Source: an uncultured Eubacteriales bacterium
GTDB lineage: Bacteria > Bacillota > Clostridia > UBA1381 > UBA9506
NCBI GenBank assembly: GCA_949299615.1
Contig: CASGBM010000006.1
Span: 1-34,319, forward strand
Direction: 5' to 3'
Length of the DNA: 34,319 nt
Below, piece by piece: positions 24,045-32,798 of this stretch. The position numbers and the translations under genes are program-made. The notes beneath the pieces were generated by a model, which worked only from the letters and a program-made list of their open reading frames with translations, had not been told where the DNA came from and did not search any database. Numbering within the stretch: the stretch's first letter is position 1; the number at the start of each line of letters is the position of its first letter.

Positions 24045-25268
24045 TTGAAAGCAGAAATTATTGCTGTTGGGACAGAACTTTTGTTAGGAGATATTTTAAA
24101 TACAAACGCCCGTTTTTTATCACAGCAGCTATCCCTTTTAGGGCTTGATGTTTATTATCAGGAAGTTGTCGGGGACAACCCGGATCGGATGAAAGAGGTG
24201 ATTTGCCGTGCGGTGGACCGCTCTGATGTAGTGGTGCTTTCCGGCGGCCTTGGACCTACGGACGACGATTTGACCAAGGAGATGGTGGCGCAATATTTTG
24301 AACTGCCGCTGATTTTCCACGAAGAAATTATGGAGGAAATGACGCAGTATCTTCACGGCAACGTGCCGCCTGCCAACAAAAAACAAGCGTATATCCCCGA
24401 GGGGGCAAAGATTATCCATAATTCATACGGTACCGCTCCGGGAATCCTTTTAGAACGCGGCGGGAAAATTGTGATTCTGCTTCCCGGTCCGCCGCGAGAA
24501 TTAGAGCCGCTCTTTTTAGAGCAGGTAAAGCCTTATCTTCGGGCGAAATCGGATTTTGTGATGAAATCCAAGGTGATTCGCCTGTTCGGCTCGGGGGAAT
24601 CCGCCATAGCGCAAAAGGTCAAAGACCTCATGGAAAGCGCAAACCCAACGCTTGCACCGTATGCCAAAGACAGCGAGGTCACGCTGCGTATCACCGCCAA
24701 GGCGCATACCGAAGAGGAAGCGGACGGCTGCATCGCCAAGATGTATGAACAGGTGGCGGATCGGGTAGGAGAGTATATCTACGGTTTTGATGATGACGAA
24801 ATGAAAATTGTGGTCTGCCGCATGCTCAAAGAAAGAGGACTGACAATTGCAACGGCAGAATCGTGCACAGCAGGAATGCTGTCATCAATGATTGCGGACA
24901 TTCCCGGCGCTTCGGCTGTGCTTTTTGAAAGTGTGGTTACGTATTCCAACGAGGCAAAGGAAAAATACCTCGGAGTTCGGCACGAAACGCTGGAACAATT
25001 TGGTGCGGTGAGCCCGCAGACTGCGCAGGAAATGGCGGAAGGGATCCGGCGCGCATCCGGCGCAGATTTTGGCATCGGGATCACAGGGATTGCCGGACCG
25101 GACGGGGGCACGCCGGAAAAACCGGTTGGGTTGGTTTATCTTGCGGTGGCGTATGCCGGTAAAACAGTGGTGAAAGAACTGAACCTTTACGGCTCCCGGC
25201 GCAAGGTGCGTTATGCATCTTGCCTGCATGCGCTCAACGAGGTTAGAAAAATACTAAAATCTGCTTGA
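24045..25268 (+). CDS. cinA: CinA family nicotinamide-nucleotide amidase / competence-damage protein
   Basis: Two-domain CinA, 407 residues. The N-terminal MoaB-like (COG1058) domain begins AEIIAVGTELLLGDILNTNA and has VLSGGLGPTDDDLTKE near 63. The C-terminal CinA domain (deamidates nicotinamide mononucleotide) has TAESCTAGMLSSM near 270 and GITGIAGPDGGTPEKPVGLVY near 345-365. I favour TTG 24045, 8 nt after GGGAGG and giving the usual MKAEIIAVG start; the ATG at 24039 is in frame but only 2 nt from the SD. It is followed by recA, a gene order common in Gram-positive bacteria; recA's promoter overlaps the cinA stop. Confidence 0.95.
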   Translation: MKAEIIAVGTELLLGDILNTNARFLSQQLSLLGLDVYYQEVVGDNPDRMKEVICRAVDRSDVVVLSGGLGPTDDDLTKEMVAQYFELPLIFHEEIMEEMTQYLHGNVPPANKKQAYIPEGAKIIHNSYGTAPGILLERGGKIVILLPGPPRELEPLFLEQVKPYLRAKSDFVMKSKVIRLFGSGESAIAQKVKDLMESANPTLAPYAKDSEVTLRITAKAHTEEEADGCIAKMYEQVADRVGEYIYGFDDDEMKIVVCRMLKERGLTIATAESCTAGMLSSMIADIPGASAVLFESVVTYSNEAKEKYLGVRHETLEQFGAVSPQTAQEMAEGIRRASGADFGIGITGIAGPDGGTPEKPVGLVYLAVAYAGKTVVKELNLYGSRRKVRYASCLHALNEVRKILKSA

Positions 25269-25293
25269 CGAATCGAACGGGATACGGTATAAT
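25265..25293 (+). promoter_or_regulatory. recA promoter
   Basis: TTGACG, 17-bp spacer, TATAAT. The -35 overlaps the cinA stop codon. Confidence 0.9.
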
Positions 25294-25299
25294 AAAACA

Positions 25300-25311
25300 G
25301 AACAGATGTTC
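25300..25311 (+). promoter_or_regulatory. LexA (DinR) SOS box at recA
   Basis: GAACAGATGTTC fits the Gram-positive SOS consensus GAAC-N4-GTTC and lies just past the -10, where LexA would block transcription until DNA damage. Confidence 0.88.
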
Positions 25312-25338
25312 TAAACGGCAGATAAGGAGAAATTAAAT

Positions 25339-26424
25339 ATGGTGTTAGACAGAAAAATAGGAGCAGGGAAAAAAGCAGATTCGGAAGCTGGCGGAAACCG
25401 GAAAGAAGCGCTGGAGATGGCGATGAGCCAGATTGAAAAAACGTTTGGAAAAGGCGCGGTTATGAAACTGGGCGAAGAAACGCGGATGAATGTGGAGTCC
25501 ATTCCCACCGGTTCGCTCAGTTTGGATTTGGCTCTTGGAATCGGCGGTCTTCCGCGCGGCAGAATTGTGGAGATCTACGGACCGGAATCATCGGGGAAAA
25601 CAACGCTGGCACTGCATGCGATTGCAGAGGCACAGCGGCTTGGCGGCGATGTGGCGTTTATCGACGCTGAGCATGCGCTGGATCCGGTGTATGCGAAAAA
25701 CTTGGGCGTGGATGTGGAAAACCTCATTGTATCTCAGCCGGATACGGGGGAACAGGCGCTTGAGATTGCGGAAATGCTGGTGAGAAGCGGCGCAATTGAC
25801 GTCATTGTTGTCGATTCTGTGGCAGCGCTGGTGCCCAAAGCAGAAATTGAAGGAGAAATGGGAGATTCCCATGTCGGTCTGCACGCCCGTCTGATGAGCC
25901 AGGCGCTGCGCAAGCTTGCCGGCGTAATTAATAAATCTAATACGATTGCAATTTTTTTGAACCAGCTGCGGGAAAAAGTTGGCGTTATGTATGGAAACCC
26001 GGAAGTGACAACCGGCGGCCGCGCGCTGAAGTTTTATGCGTCAGTGCGCCTTGAGGTGCGCAAACAAGAACTGATTAAGCAGGGGACAGAAGTGGTTGGC
26101 GTCCGCACCAAGGTAAAAATTGTGAAAAATAAAGTGGCGCCTCCGTTTAAAGAGGCAGAGTTTGATATTATGTACGGAGAGGGTATTTCCAAAGAAGGGT
26201 CTATTTTGGATGTTGCAACTTCCATGGATATTCTGCAAAAAAGCGGAACGTGGTATAATTACGGCGAAATGCGCTTAGGGCAGGGAAGGGAAAATGCAAA
26301 AAAATTCTTAAAGGAAAATCCACAAATTCGTGATGAAATTGAAGCAAAAGTGCGCAAAGCGCTGGAGCCGAAACACGGCGAAAAAGGACAGGAAGAGGAC
26401 TTGGGAGATGAAAATTCAAATTAA
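25339..26424 (+). CDS. recA: Recombinase RecA
   Basis: Forms ATP-dependent filaments on ssDNA for strand exchange, and triggers LexA self-cleavage. 361 residues. [10 protein letters not shown] near 37, Walker [10 protein letters not shown] near 81-89, Walker [11 protein letters not shown] near 155, loop L1/L2 region with [21 protein letters not shown] (starts near 170; central H-A-R-L-M-S-Q visible), and [20 protein letters not shown] near 215-234. A charged C-terminal tail is present. AAGGAG precedes the ATG. The last 17 nt overlap the deaminase gene. Confidence 0.99.
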   Translation: MVLDRKIGAGKKADSEAGGNRKEALEMAMSQIEKTFGKGAVMKLGEETRMNVESIPTGSLSLDLALGIGGLPRGRIVEIYGPESSGKTTLALHAIAEAQRLGGDVAFIDAEHALDPVYAKNLGVDVENLIVSQPDTGEQALEIAEMLVRSGAIDVIVVDSVAALVPKAEIEGEMGDSHVGLHARLMSQALRKLAGVINKSNTIAIFLNQLREKVGVMYGNPEVTTGGRALKFYASVRLEVRKQELIKQGTEVVGVRTKVKIVKNKVAPPFKEAEFDIMYGEGISKEGSILDVATSMDILQKSGTWYNYGEMRLGQGRENAKKFLKENPQIRDEIEAKVRKALEPKHGEKGQEEDLGDENSN

Positions 26425-27694
26425 AAACGCGCAGATTATCACCATGGACGAAGGGCGCGTGATCAAAAATGGCTGCATTCGGATTCATCAAGAGACGATT
26501 GCATATGTAGGGACGGAAACCGCGCCGGAGGAAGAGTTTGACCGCGCGATTGACGCGCGCGGAGCGATTGTGCTGCCAGGCTTGGTTAATGCGCATACTC
26601 ACGCAGCTATGACGCTTTTTCGGGGTTTTGCCGATGACATGACGCTGGAGTCATGGCTGTTTGACCACATTTTTCCGGCGGAAGACAAGCTGGACCAGGA
26701 GGCGGTTTATTGGGGTTCGCTTTTAGCTTGCGCGGAAATGATTCGCAGCGGGACAACACTGTTTGCAGATATGTATTTTATGAATGAAAGCACAATCCGT
26801 GCGGTGATAGAAAGCGGCTTAAATGCTAATGTTGCCCGGTGCGTTACCGGGATGAATACGGAATACCGCAATGGCTTAGAGGAAGCAAAAGAGCTGTATA
26901 CGGAGTACCACGGCGCACAAAGCGGAGCGCTTCGGGTAGATTTTTCAGCACATGCCGTCTATACCTGCGGCCGTGAAACGCTGCGGGCGGTCGCGCAGGC
27001 AGCAGAAAGCCGCGGTGCAGGCGTTCAGATTCACTTGAGTGAAACCATGAAGGAAAACAGGGATTGCTACCGTCAATACGGGAAATCACCGACAGAGGTT
27101 TTCCGTGATATGGGCATGTTTGAAAATCCTACCAACGCGGCGCATTGCGTATATCTGAGTGAAAATGACATGGATATCTTAGCAGAAAACCATGTGGGTG
27201 TATCACACAATCCGATTAGCAACCTAAAACTTGCCAGCGGTGTTGCCAATGTAAAGGAAATGCTGGAAAAAGGAATTTGTGTGGGCATAGGAACAGACGG
27301 GACGGCAAGCAACAATGCGCTCAATGTTTTTGAAGAGATGAAAACAGCGGCGGTTTTGCAAAAAGGGATGCGGCTTGACCCAACGCTGATTGATGCGCAA
27401 AACGCGCTGGAGATGGCAACGGTTCGCGGTGCGCAGATTTTGGGGCGCGGCGGCGAACGCGGGCAGATTAAAAAAGGTCTGCGTGCGGATCTTATCATTT
27501 TGGATAGTGATTCCCCAAATTTGTGGCCGGTGTATCATCCTGCTTCTACGGTAGTATACAGCGCAAATGCAGGGGATGTAGTGACCAGCATTATTAATGG
27601 GAAAATTGTGATGGAAAACCGCGAGATGCTTACTATTGATATGGAGAAAGTGAAAGCCGGCGTAGAAAAATCGCTTGCGAGAATGGATATTTAG
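26408..27694 (+). CDS. mtaD: 5-methylthioadenosine/S-adenosylhomocysteine deaminase
   Basis: Amidohydrolase that deaminates MTA and SAH, feeding recycling of the SAM by-products. 428 residues from ATG 26408, starting [17 protein letters not shown]. Metal-site [21 protein letters not shown] near 60-80, [12 protein letters not shown] near 205, [11 protein letters not shown] near 238, and [20 protein letters not shown] near 297. A longer upstream frame overlaps recA and has no RBS. It overlaps recA by 17 nt, so coupling is likely. The specificity between MTA/SAH and other nucleosides is a family-level inference. Confidence 0.9.
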   Translation: MKIQIKNAQIITMDEGRVIKNGCIRIHQETIAYVGTETAPEEEFDRAIDARGAIVLPGLVNAHTHAAMTLFRGFADDMTLESWLFDHIFPAEDKLDQEAVYWGSLLACAEMIRSGTTLFADMYFMNESTIRAVIESGLNANVARCVTGMNTEYRNGLEEAKELYTEYHGAQSGALRVDFSAHAVYTCGRETLRAVAQAAESRGAGVQIHLSETMKENRDCYRQYGKSPTEVFRDMGMFENPTNAAHCVYLSENDMDILAENHVGVSHNPISNLKLASGVANVKEMLEKGICVGIGTDGTASNNALNVFEEMKTAAVLQKGMRLDPTLIDAQNALEMATVRGAQILGRGGERGQIKKGLRADLIILDSDSPNLWPVYHPASTVVYSANAGDVVTSIINGKIVMENREMLTIDMEKVKAGVEKSLARMDI

Positions 27695-27696
27695 GC

Positions 27697-27725
27697 TTGC
27701 ACTGCTGCTGTTTTTATGATAAAAT
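27697..27725 (+). promoter_or_regulatory. Promoter of the orphan structured transcript
   Basis: TTGCAC, 17-bp spacer, TAAAAT, starting 3 nt after the mtaD stop codon. Confidence 0.65.
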
Positions 27726-27731
27726 ATATAA

Positions 27732-27884
27732 AGCATTACATAATAGATAAAAAAATTTCCAACCTTAAAGAGATTCTGCGAGGAAGGAAAATATAGAAAT
27801 CCATTTTGTTCTGTACCGGAAGAAATTCTGACGGGAAAGGCAGCGAAAAAGAAGATGCGGCTGCCCTTAGCGGGTAGCCTTTTT
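27732..27884 (+). ncRNA. Orphan structured RNA with alternative terminator/antiterminator
   Basis: About 150 nt from the promoter at 27697-27725 to a terminator (GGCTGCCC at 27859-27866 with GGGTAGCC at 27872-27879, then T5). GGCAGC at 27839-27844 can instead pair with GCTGCC at 27860-27865, which is the 5' arm of the terminator, so the two folds exclude each other, as in riboswitches. Near the 5' end UUUCC-AA-CCU and AGG-AA-GGAAA form a stem with a symmetric internal loop. No protein-coding frame. The next gene is 670 bp away behind repeats, so it may be an sRNA, or a leader displaced from the hydrogenase operon by repeat insertion. No known class recognised. Repeats follow to 28460; 28461-28557 holds only a weak promoter-like sequence. 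Confidence 0.5.
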
Positions 27885-27962
27885 GTATAGAAATTATTTG
27901 TGCATAGCCAAATCGGGTGTGTAAATGATATAAATTTCGCGCAATTAAAATGGATATATATC

Positions 27963-28460
27963 GTAGGGGACGGCTCATAGACGTCCCGACGTTTGCATCC
28001 CTAGCAGAGTGCGAAAAATAGCGGTGCGTCCAGGGGCCGCACCCTACGGAGGAAGTGCGAATTTACATCATTGTGCGAAATGAAATGGAGTGTAAAAATG
28101 AAATCAGTTGCGCACAATGAAACCGGATATGCACCTGTAGGGGGCGGCTCATAGACGTCCCGACGTTTGCATCCCTAGCAGAGTGCGAAAAATAGCGGTG
28201 CGTCCAGGCGCCGCACCCTACGGAGGAATTGCGAATTTAAAAATAACAGCTAGGCCAATGGATTTGCAAATGAAATTAATTGAGCACTAACAAGACAGAC
28301 ACGTGTAGGGGACGGCGTTTCGACGTCCCGTAAATTAATTTTGCACGATTTAATGGTTGTATGGAGGCGTCCACGAGGGTCTGCCCCATGGGGTACGTCC
28401 CGCTGTTTTATCCGCAACATAGTGCGCAATTTATCGGTGCGTCTGGGAGCCGCACCCTAC
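27963..28460. repeat. REP/BIME-like locus IV: three tandem composites
   Basis: Six units: B 27963-27988 (+), A 28022-28047 (-), B 28137-28162 (+), A 28196-28221 (-), B 28305-28330 (+), A 28435-28460 (-). Periods are 174 and 168 bp. The first two composites are 85 bp with near-identical centres (CCCTAGCAGAGTGCGAAAAA in both). The third is 156 bp and carries the GCCCCATGGGG module (28383-28393) seen in locus II. It lies between mtaD and the hydrogenase maturation operon. Confidence 0.9.
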
Positions 28461-28557
28461 GGAGAAAGTGCCGATTTATAAATCATTGTTAAAAAAGCGG
28501 ATAAGCGAATACAAATAACTCAAACAACGACAATATAGACTTTAAAAGGAGAGAGTC

Positions 28558-28812
28558 ATGGAACAGGAGAGCAGAATCGCCCTGATTGGGATTATCGTAG
28601 AGGACAGAAACCAGACAGCAGAGCTCAATGCCATCCTGCACGAGTACGCGGAGTTTATCGTGGGGCGCATGGGGATACCGTACCGGGAGAAAAAGATCAG
28701 CGTAATTTCCGTTGTGCTTGACGCACCGCAGGATACAATTAGCGCACTGTCGGGGAAATTGGGGAAAATGCAGGGGATTGGAGTTAAAACGATTTATGCG
28801 AAATCAAAATGA
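28558..28812 (+). CDS. TM1266-type [FeFe]-hydrogenase system regulator
   Basis: 84-residue ferredoxin-fold, ACT/NikR-C-like protein of the family found next to hydE/hydF/hydG (TM1266 family, putative iron-only hydrogenase system regulator). SRIALIGIIVEDRNQTAELN at the start and HEYAEFIVGRMGIPYREKKI near residues 28-47 are characteristic. It has no DNA-binding domain, so a ligand-sensing or accessory role is more likely than direct repression. AAGGAGAG precedes the ATG. It overlaps the hydE start by 17 nt and heads the operon. Confidence 0.88.
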   Translation: MEQESRIALIGIIVEDRNQTAELNAILHEYAEFIVGRMGIPYREKKISVISVVLDAPQDTISALSGKLGKMQGIGVKTIYAKSK

Positions 28813-29788
28813 GTTTGCACAAATGACGATAGAGCAGCTGGCAGACTTTTTGCGAATGCCGCAGGAAGAATTTGAACCGGTACGAAAGATGGCGGATCGG
28901 GTGCGAAAAGAACAAAAGGGCGATGAGGTTTTTATCCGCGGCATTATTGAATTTTCTAATTATTGCCGCCGAAGGTGCCGGTATTGTGGCCTAAATTGCG
29001 AAAACACTTCCTGTGTGCGCTACCGTATGGCGGAAGAGGACGTTGTGGAGACAGCGCAGGAGGGCTTTCGGGCGGGGTACCGAACTGTTGTTTTGCAGTC
29101 GGGAGAAGATCCGTATTTTACTAAGGAAATTCTAGGACAGATCGTAAAAGAAATTAAACGAACAACTAATCTTGCGGTTACGCTCTCGTGCGGTGAGCTT
29201 TCGGACGAAGAGTATGCGTATTTAAAGCAATGCGGCACGGACCGCTACCTGCTCAAGCACGAAACCGCAGACCGTGCGCTCTATGACCGGATGCATCCTT
29301 GCGGAACGCTGGAAAACCGGGTGCACTGTTTGAAAACTTTAAAAAAGTTAGGCTATGAAACCGGCGGCGGTTTTATGGTCGGTTTGCCGGGACAGACAGA
29401 AGAAATTTTAGCTAAGGATTTGCGGCTTTTGGCGGAAATCCCCTGTGATATGGCGGGAATCGGCCCGTTTTTGCCGCATCCCAAGACGCCGCTTGCCCGA
29501 GAAATGGCAGGCAGCGCCGAGCTGGTGGAGCGGTGCGTGGCGCTTGCCAGGCTAATGCTTCCGGCAATCAATCTTCCGGCGACAACAGCGCTTGAAGTGC
29601 TTTTAAAAGGCAGCCAGGAAAGAATTTTCCGCTGTGGCGCCAATGTTATTATGCGCAAGCTGACACCGAAAAATGTCAGAAAATATTATGAAATCTATCC
29701 TGCTGATCTTGAGCAGATGAAAGATATTAAAACCGAAAGAAAAGAACTTGAACAATTTATCAAACATTTGGGCAGAACCCCGAATTAA
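28796..29788 (+). CDS. hydE: [FeFe]-hydrogenase H-cluster radical SAM maturase HydE
   Basis: Radical SAM enzyme of H-cluster assembly; it works on the Fe(CO)2(CN) synthon made by HydG toward the diiron subcluster. 330 residues. The radical SAM cluster motif is CRRRCRYC (Cys57, Cys61, Cys64), with SGEDPYFTKE near 102 and GGGFMVGLPGQTEE near 188-201. DMAGIGPFLPHPKTPLA follows near 220. ATG 28796 is favoured; the longer frame is only the shadow of the TM1266 gene, and ATG 28823 is an alternative. hydG follows after 16 nt. Confidence 0.95.
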   Translation: MRNQNEFAQMTIEQLADFLRMPQEEFEPVRKMADRVRKEQKGDEVFIRGIIEFSNYCRRRCRYCGLNCENTSCVRYRMAEEDVVETAQEGFRAGYRTVVLQSGEDPYFTKEILGQIVKEIKRTTNLAVTLSCGELSDEEYAYLKQCGTDRYLLKHETADRALYDRMHPCGTLENRVHCLKTLKKLGYETGGGFMVGLPGQTEEILAKDLRLLAEIPCDMAGIGPFLPHPKTPLAREMAGSAELVERCVALARLMLPAINLPATTALEVLLKGSQERIFRCGANVIMRKLTPKNVRKYYEIYPADLEQMKDIKTERKELEQFIKHLGRTPN

Positions 29789-29804
29789 ATAAGGAGATGG
29801 CAAG

Positions 29805-31208
29805 ATGAAACGGGCAGAGGAATTTATCAATCATAAAGAAATTATGGCGTCGCTAGCGGACGCCAAAGAAAAGGCAAAAGATCTGGCTTATGTCAACAGT
29901 ATTTTGGACAAGTGTGAAACCTGCACGGTGCTTTCGCACCGCGAAGCCGCAGTTTTATTAGAGTGTGAGGACAAAACCATACGCGAAAGAATGCGCACGG
30001 TGGCAAACAAGATTAAACAGAGTATTTACGGGAACCGTATTGTTTTATTTGCGCCGCTTTACCTTTCTAACTATTGTGTGAATAACTGTAAATACTGCGG
30101 CTTTCAGCATTGCAATGAAAAATTGCCGCGGCGCAAGCTGACGCAGGAAGAAATCCGCCGCGAAGCAATTGCGCTTCAGGATATGGGGCATAAACGGCTG
30201 GCGCTGGAGGTCGGCGAAGACGATGTCAACTGCCCGCTGGAATATGTTTTGGAGTCGATCAAGACGCTTTACAGTATTAAGCATAAAAACGGAGCCATCC
30301 GCCGGGTCAACGTTAACATTGCCGCCACAACGGTAGAAAATTACAGAAGGCTCAAAGAGGCAGGAATCGGAACGTATATCCTGTTTCAGGAGACATATCA
30401 CAAGCCGACGTATGAAGCCATGCATCCGTCCGGCCCGAAGAGCAATTATGCTTATCATACAGAAGCGATGGACCGCGCCATGCAGGGCGGGATTGACGAT
30501 GTCGGCGTAGGTGCGCTGTTCGGGCTTTACGACTACAAATACGAAACCATAGCTTTAATCATGCACGCGGAGCATTTGGAGGAGGAATTTGGCGTGGGAC
30601 CGCACACGATCAGCGTGCCGCGCCTGAAACCGGCTTCCGGCGTGACGCTTGAAAACTATCCGTATCTGGTGGATGATGAATCGTTTAAAAAATTGGTTAC
30701 GGTTCTCCGTTTGAGCGTTCCGTATACAGGGATGATTATATCCACGCGTGAAACCAAAGAAATGCGCAACGAGCTTTTGCATGTTGGAATTTCCCAGATC
30801 AGCGCAGGTTCCTGCACCGGAATCGGCGGCTATGCGGAAGAAAACAGAACCGAGGAAGATACGGCGCAGTTTGAACTGGGCGATCACCGTGACATGGACC
30901 AGGTGCTGACGGAATTAATTGAGGACGGCTATATTCCAAGTTTCTGCACCGCGTGCTACCGGGAGGGAAGAACCGGCGAACGCTTTATGCAGCTTGCCAA
31001 AGCGGGGCAGATTCATAATGTCTGCCAGCCGAATGCGCTCATTACGCTGAAGGAATTTTTGACGGATTACGGCTCGGAGCGGGCGCGGGCCGCCGGAGAA
31101 AAACTGTTTGCACGGGAACTGGAACGGATTGGAAACGAAAAAGTGAAAGAAAAAACCAAAGAATATCTGAAAAAGATTGAAAACGGAGAGCGAGATTTCC
31201 GTTTCTAG
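29805..31208 (+). CDS. hydG: [FeFe]-hydrogenase maturase HydG, tyrosine-cleaving
   Basis: Radical SAM tyrosine lyase that makes the CO and CN- ligands of the H-cluster. 467 residues. N-terminal cluster motif CVNNCKYC (Cys91, Cys95, Cys98); core sequence ALEVGEDDVNCPLEYVL near 130-146, and HTISVPRLKPASGVTLENYP near 267-286. The C-terminal auxiliary cluster motif is an exact CX2CX22C (Cys381, Cys384, Cys407), the site of the cysteine-bound dangler iron, which separates HydG from ThiH. AAGGAG precedes the ATG. Confidence 0.97.
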   Translation: MKRAEEFINHKEIMASLADAKEKAKDLAYVNSILDKCETCTVLSHREAAVLLECEDKTIRERMRTVANKIKQSIYGNRIVLFAPLYLSNYCVNNCKYCGFQHCNEKLPRRKLTQEEIRREAIALQDMGHKRLALEVGEDDVNCPLEYVLESIKTLYSIKHKNGAIRRVNVNIAATTVENYRRLKEAGIGTYILFQETYHKPTYEAMHPSGPKSNYAYHTEAMDRAMQGGIDDVGVGALFGLYDYKYETIALIMHAEHLEEEFGVGPHTISVPRLKPASGVTLENYPYLVDDESFKKLVTVLRLSVPYTGMIISTRETKEMRNELLHVGISQISAGSCTGIGGYAEENRTEEDTAQFELGDHRDMDQVLTELIEDGYIPSFCTACYREGRTGERFMQLAKAGQIHNVCQPNALITLKEFLTDYGSERARAAGEKLFARELERIGNEKVKEKTKEYLKKIENGERDFRF

Positions 31209-31254
31209 TATTTGCAGAAAAGAAAATTTTCGCAAACAGACAGGAGGAAAAAAT

Positions 31255-32463
31255 ATGGCGGCAGACAGTCTGGCACAAACGCCTATGTCCATGCGGCTGA
31301 CGATTACGGTATTCGGAAGAACAAACAGCGGAAAATCGTCTTTGATTAATGCGCTATTGGGACAGCCTGTTTCACTGGTTTCGCCTGTCGGCGGAACCAC
31401 GACAGATCCCGTGCGTAAAACGATGGAGCTGTATCCGGTGGGACCGTGCGTGTTGATCGATACGGCAGGGTTTGACGATCAAACAGAATTGGGAGAACTG
31501 CGCATGGAGCGCACGCGCAAAGTTTTGGATCAAACGGATTTGGCGGTGCTGGTTATAAGTGCGCAGGACGATGACTTAGAGAAGGAAGAAAAATGGCTAT
31601 CTGCCATACAAGAGCGCTCGATTCCTGTTTTTGGAGTGCTGAATAAAAGCGATTTGGTTAAAAATCCGCAGGAGATGGCGAAAGAGCGGAAAAAGCGGCT
31701 TTCGATTCCGTTTGTGTGTGCCAGCGCGGCATGCGGCGAAGGGATTGACGCGATAAAAGCGGCGATTGTGGAACATGCGCCGCAGGATTTTGAGCTGCCG
31801 TCTATCGTGGGGCATTTGGTGGAGGATGGCGACAGCGTGCTTTTGGTCATGCCGCAGGATATTCAGGCGCCGAAAGGGCGCTTGATTCTGCCGCAGGTTC
31901 AGGTGACGCGCGATCTTTTAGATCATGGTGCGGTCATCACGAGTGTGACGGCGGATAAGCTGGAGGCGGCGCTTGCGGCGCTGAAAGAACCGCCCAAGCT
32001 GATCATAACCGATTCGCAAGTGTTTGGGCTGGTGTATGAGAAAAAACCAAAAGAGTCGCTTTTAACTTCTTTTTCGGTGCTTTTGGCGCGCTACAAGGGC
32101 GATATCGGCGCGTTTTTAGACGGCGCGGCGCAAGTTGACCGACTAAAAGAAACCGACCGGGTTTTAATTGCAGAGGCATGCACGCATAATCCGCTTGACG
32201 GCGATATCGGCAGAATAAAAATCCCGAAACTATTGCGGAAGAAAATCGGCGAGGGCTTGATGATTGACGTAGTGGGCGGAAATCAGTTTCCTGAGGATTT
32301 GTCCCAATATGCACTGATTGTGCATTGCGGTGGATGTATGTTTAACCGGCGCTATCTGTTAAACCGCATCCGGGCAGCAAAGGGGCAGAATGTGCCGATT
32401 ACAAACTATGGGATTTTGATTGCGAAACTGAATGGAATTTTAGAGAAAATCACGGTGCAGTAA
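31255..32463 (+). CDS. hydF: [FeFe]-hydrogenase maturation GTPase HydF
   Basis: GTPase and scaffold that assembles the diiron subcluster and delivers it to apo-hydrogenase. 402 residues from ATG 31255 (CAGGAGG upstream). Walker A GRTNSGKSSL at residues 21-30, switch GGTTTDP near 48, DTAGFDD near 69, NKSD near 127. The C-terminal [4Fe-4S] site is CTH (Cys309, His311) with HCGGC (Cys358, Cys361). It lies last in the TM1266-hydE-hydG-hydF operon. No hydrogenase structural gene (hydA) lies in the window. A repeat unit starts 18 nt after its stop, and no U-tract terminator was seen. Confidence 0.97.
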   Translation: MAADSLAQTPMSMRLTITVFGRTNSGKSSLINALLGQPVSLVSPVGGTTTDPVRKTMELYPVGPCVLIDTAGFDDQTELGELRMERTRKVLDQTDLAVLVISAQDDDLEKEEKWLSAIQERSIPVFGVLNKSDLVKNPQEMAKERKKRLSIPFVCASAACGEGIDAIKAAIVEHAPQDFELPSIVGHLVEDGDSVLLVMPQDIQAPKGRLILPQVQVTRDLLDHGAVITSVTADKLEAALAALKEPPKLIITDSQVFGLVYEKKPKESLLTSFSVLLARYKGDIGAFLDGAAQVDRLKETDRVLIAEACTHNPLDGDIGRIKIPKLLRKKIGEGLMIDVVGGNQFPEDLSQYALIVHCGGCMFNRRYLLNRIRAAKGQNVPITNYGILIAKLNGILEKITVQ

Positions 32464-32481
32464 AAAATATGCGATTCTTTC

Positions 32482-32732
32482 GTAGGGTGCGGCCCCTGGA
32501 CGCACCGCGAATTTCGCACCATTCTGCGGCTACGAACAACGGGACATCTATGAGCCGTCCCCTACGGCACGTCCGGCTGGATTGTGCGCAATTTATTGTT
32601 TGCACCGCCCCTTGCGATATGCCTATTTTGTTTGTGCGTAATGGATTTATTTGCATACCCGTTTAGTTTGCAGTTGGTTTTAAATTTGCACTTACTCCGT
32701 AGGGTGCGGCGCCTCGACGCACCGTCCCCTAC
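32482..32732. repeat. REP/BIME-like locus V: one composite plus a fused half
   Basis: A unit 32482-32507 (+) and B unit 32540-32565 (-) form an 84-bp composite. A third A unit 32699-32724 (+) is joined directly to the last 8 nt of a B unit (TCCCCTAC, 32725-32732), as if the centre of a composite had been deleted. It fills most of the 335-bp gap between hydF and the decarboxylase gene; nothing else was seen there. Confidence 0.9.
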
Positions 32733-32798
32733 AATTAGAAATACAGCGCTGGATGAATGGTGACAAAATAATTGGAAAAAACACCGGAGGATTGGGAA

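Noticed and set aside
27963-28460. Regularly spaced repeats as a possible CRISPR array
   Set aside because: Period is near 170 bp, units alternate in orientation and differ in sequence, spacers are themselves conserved, and no cas genes are present.
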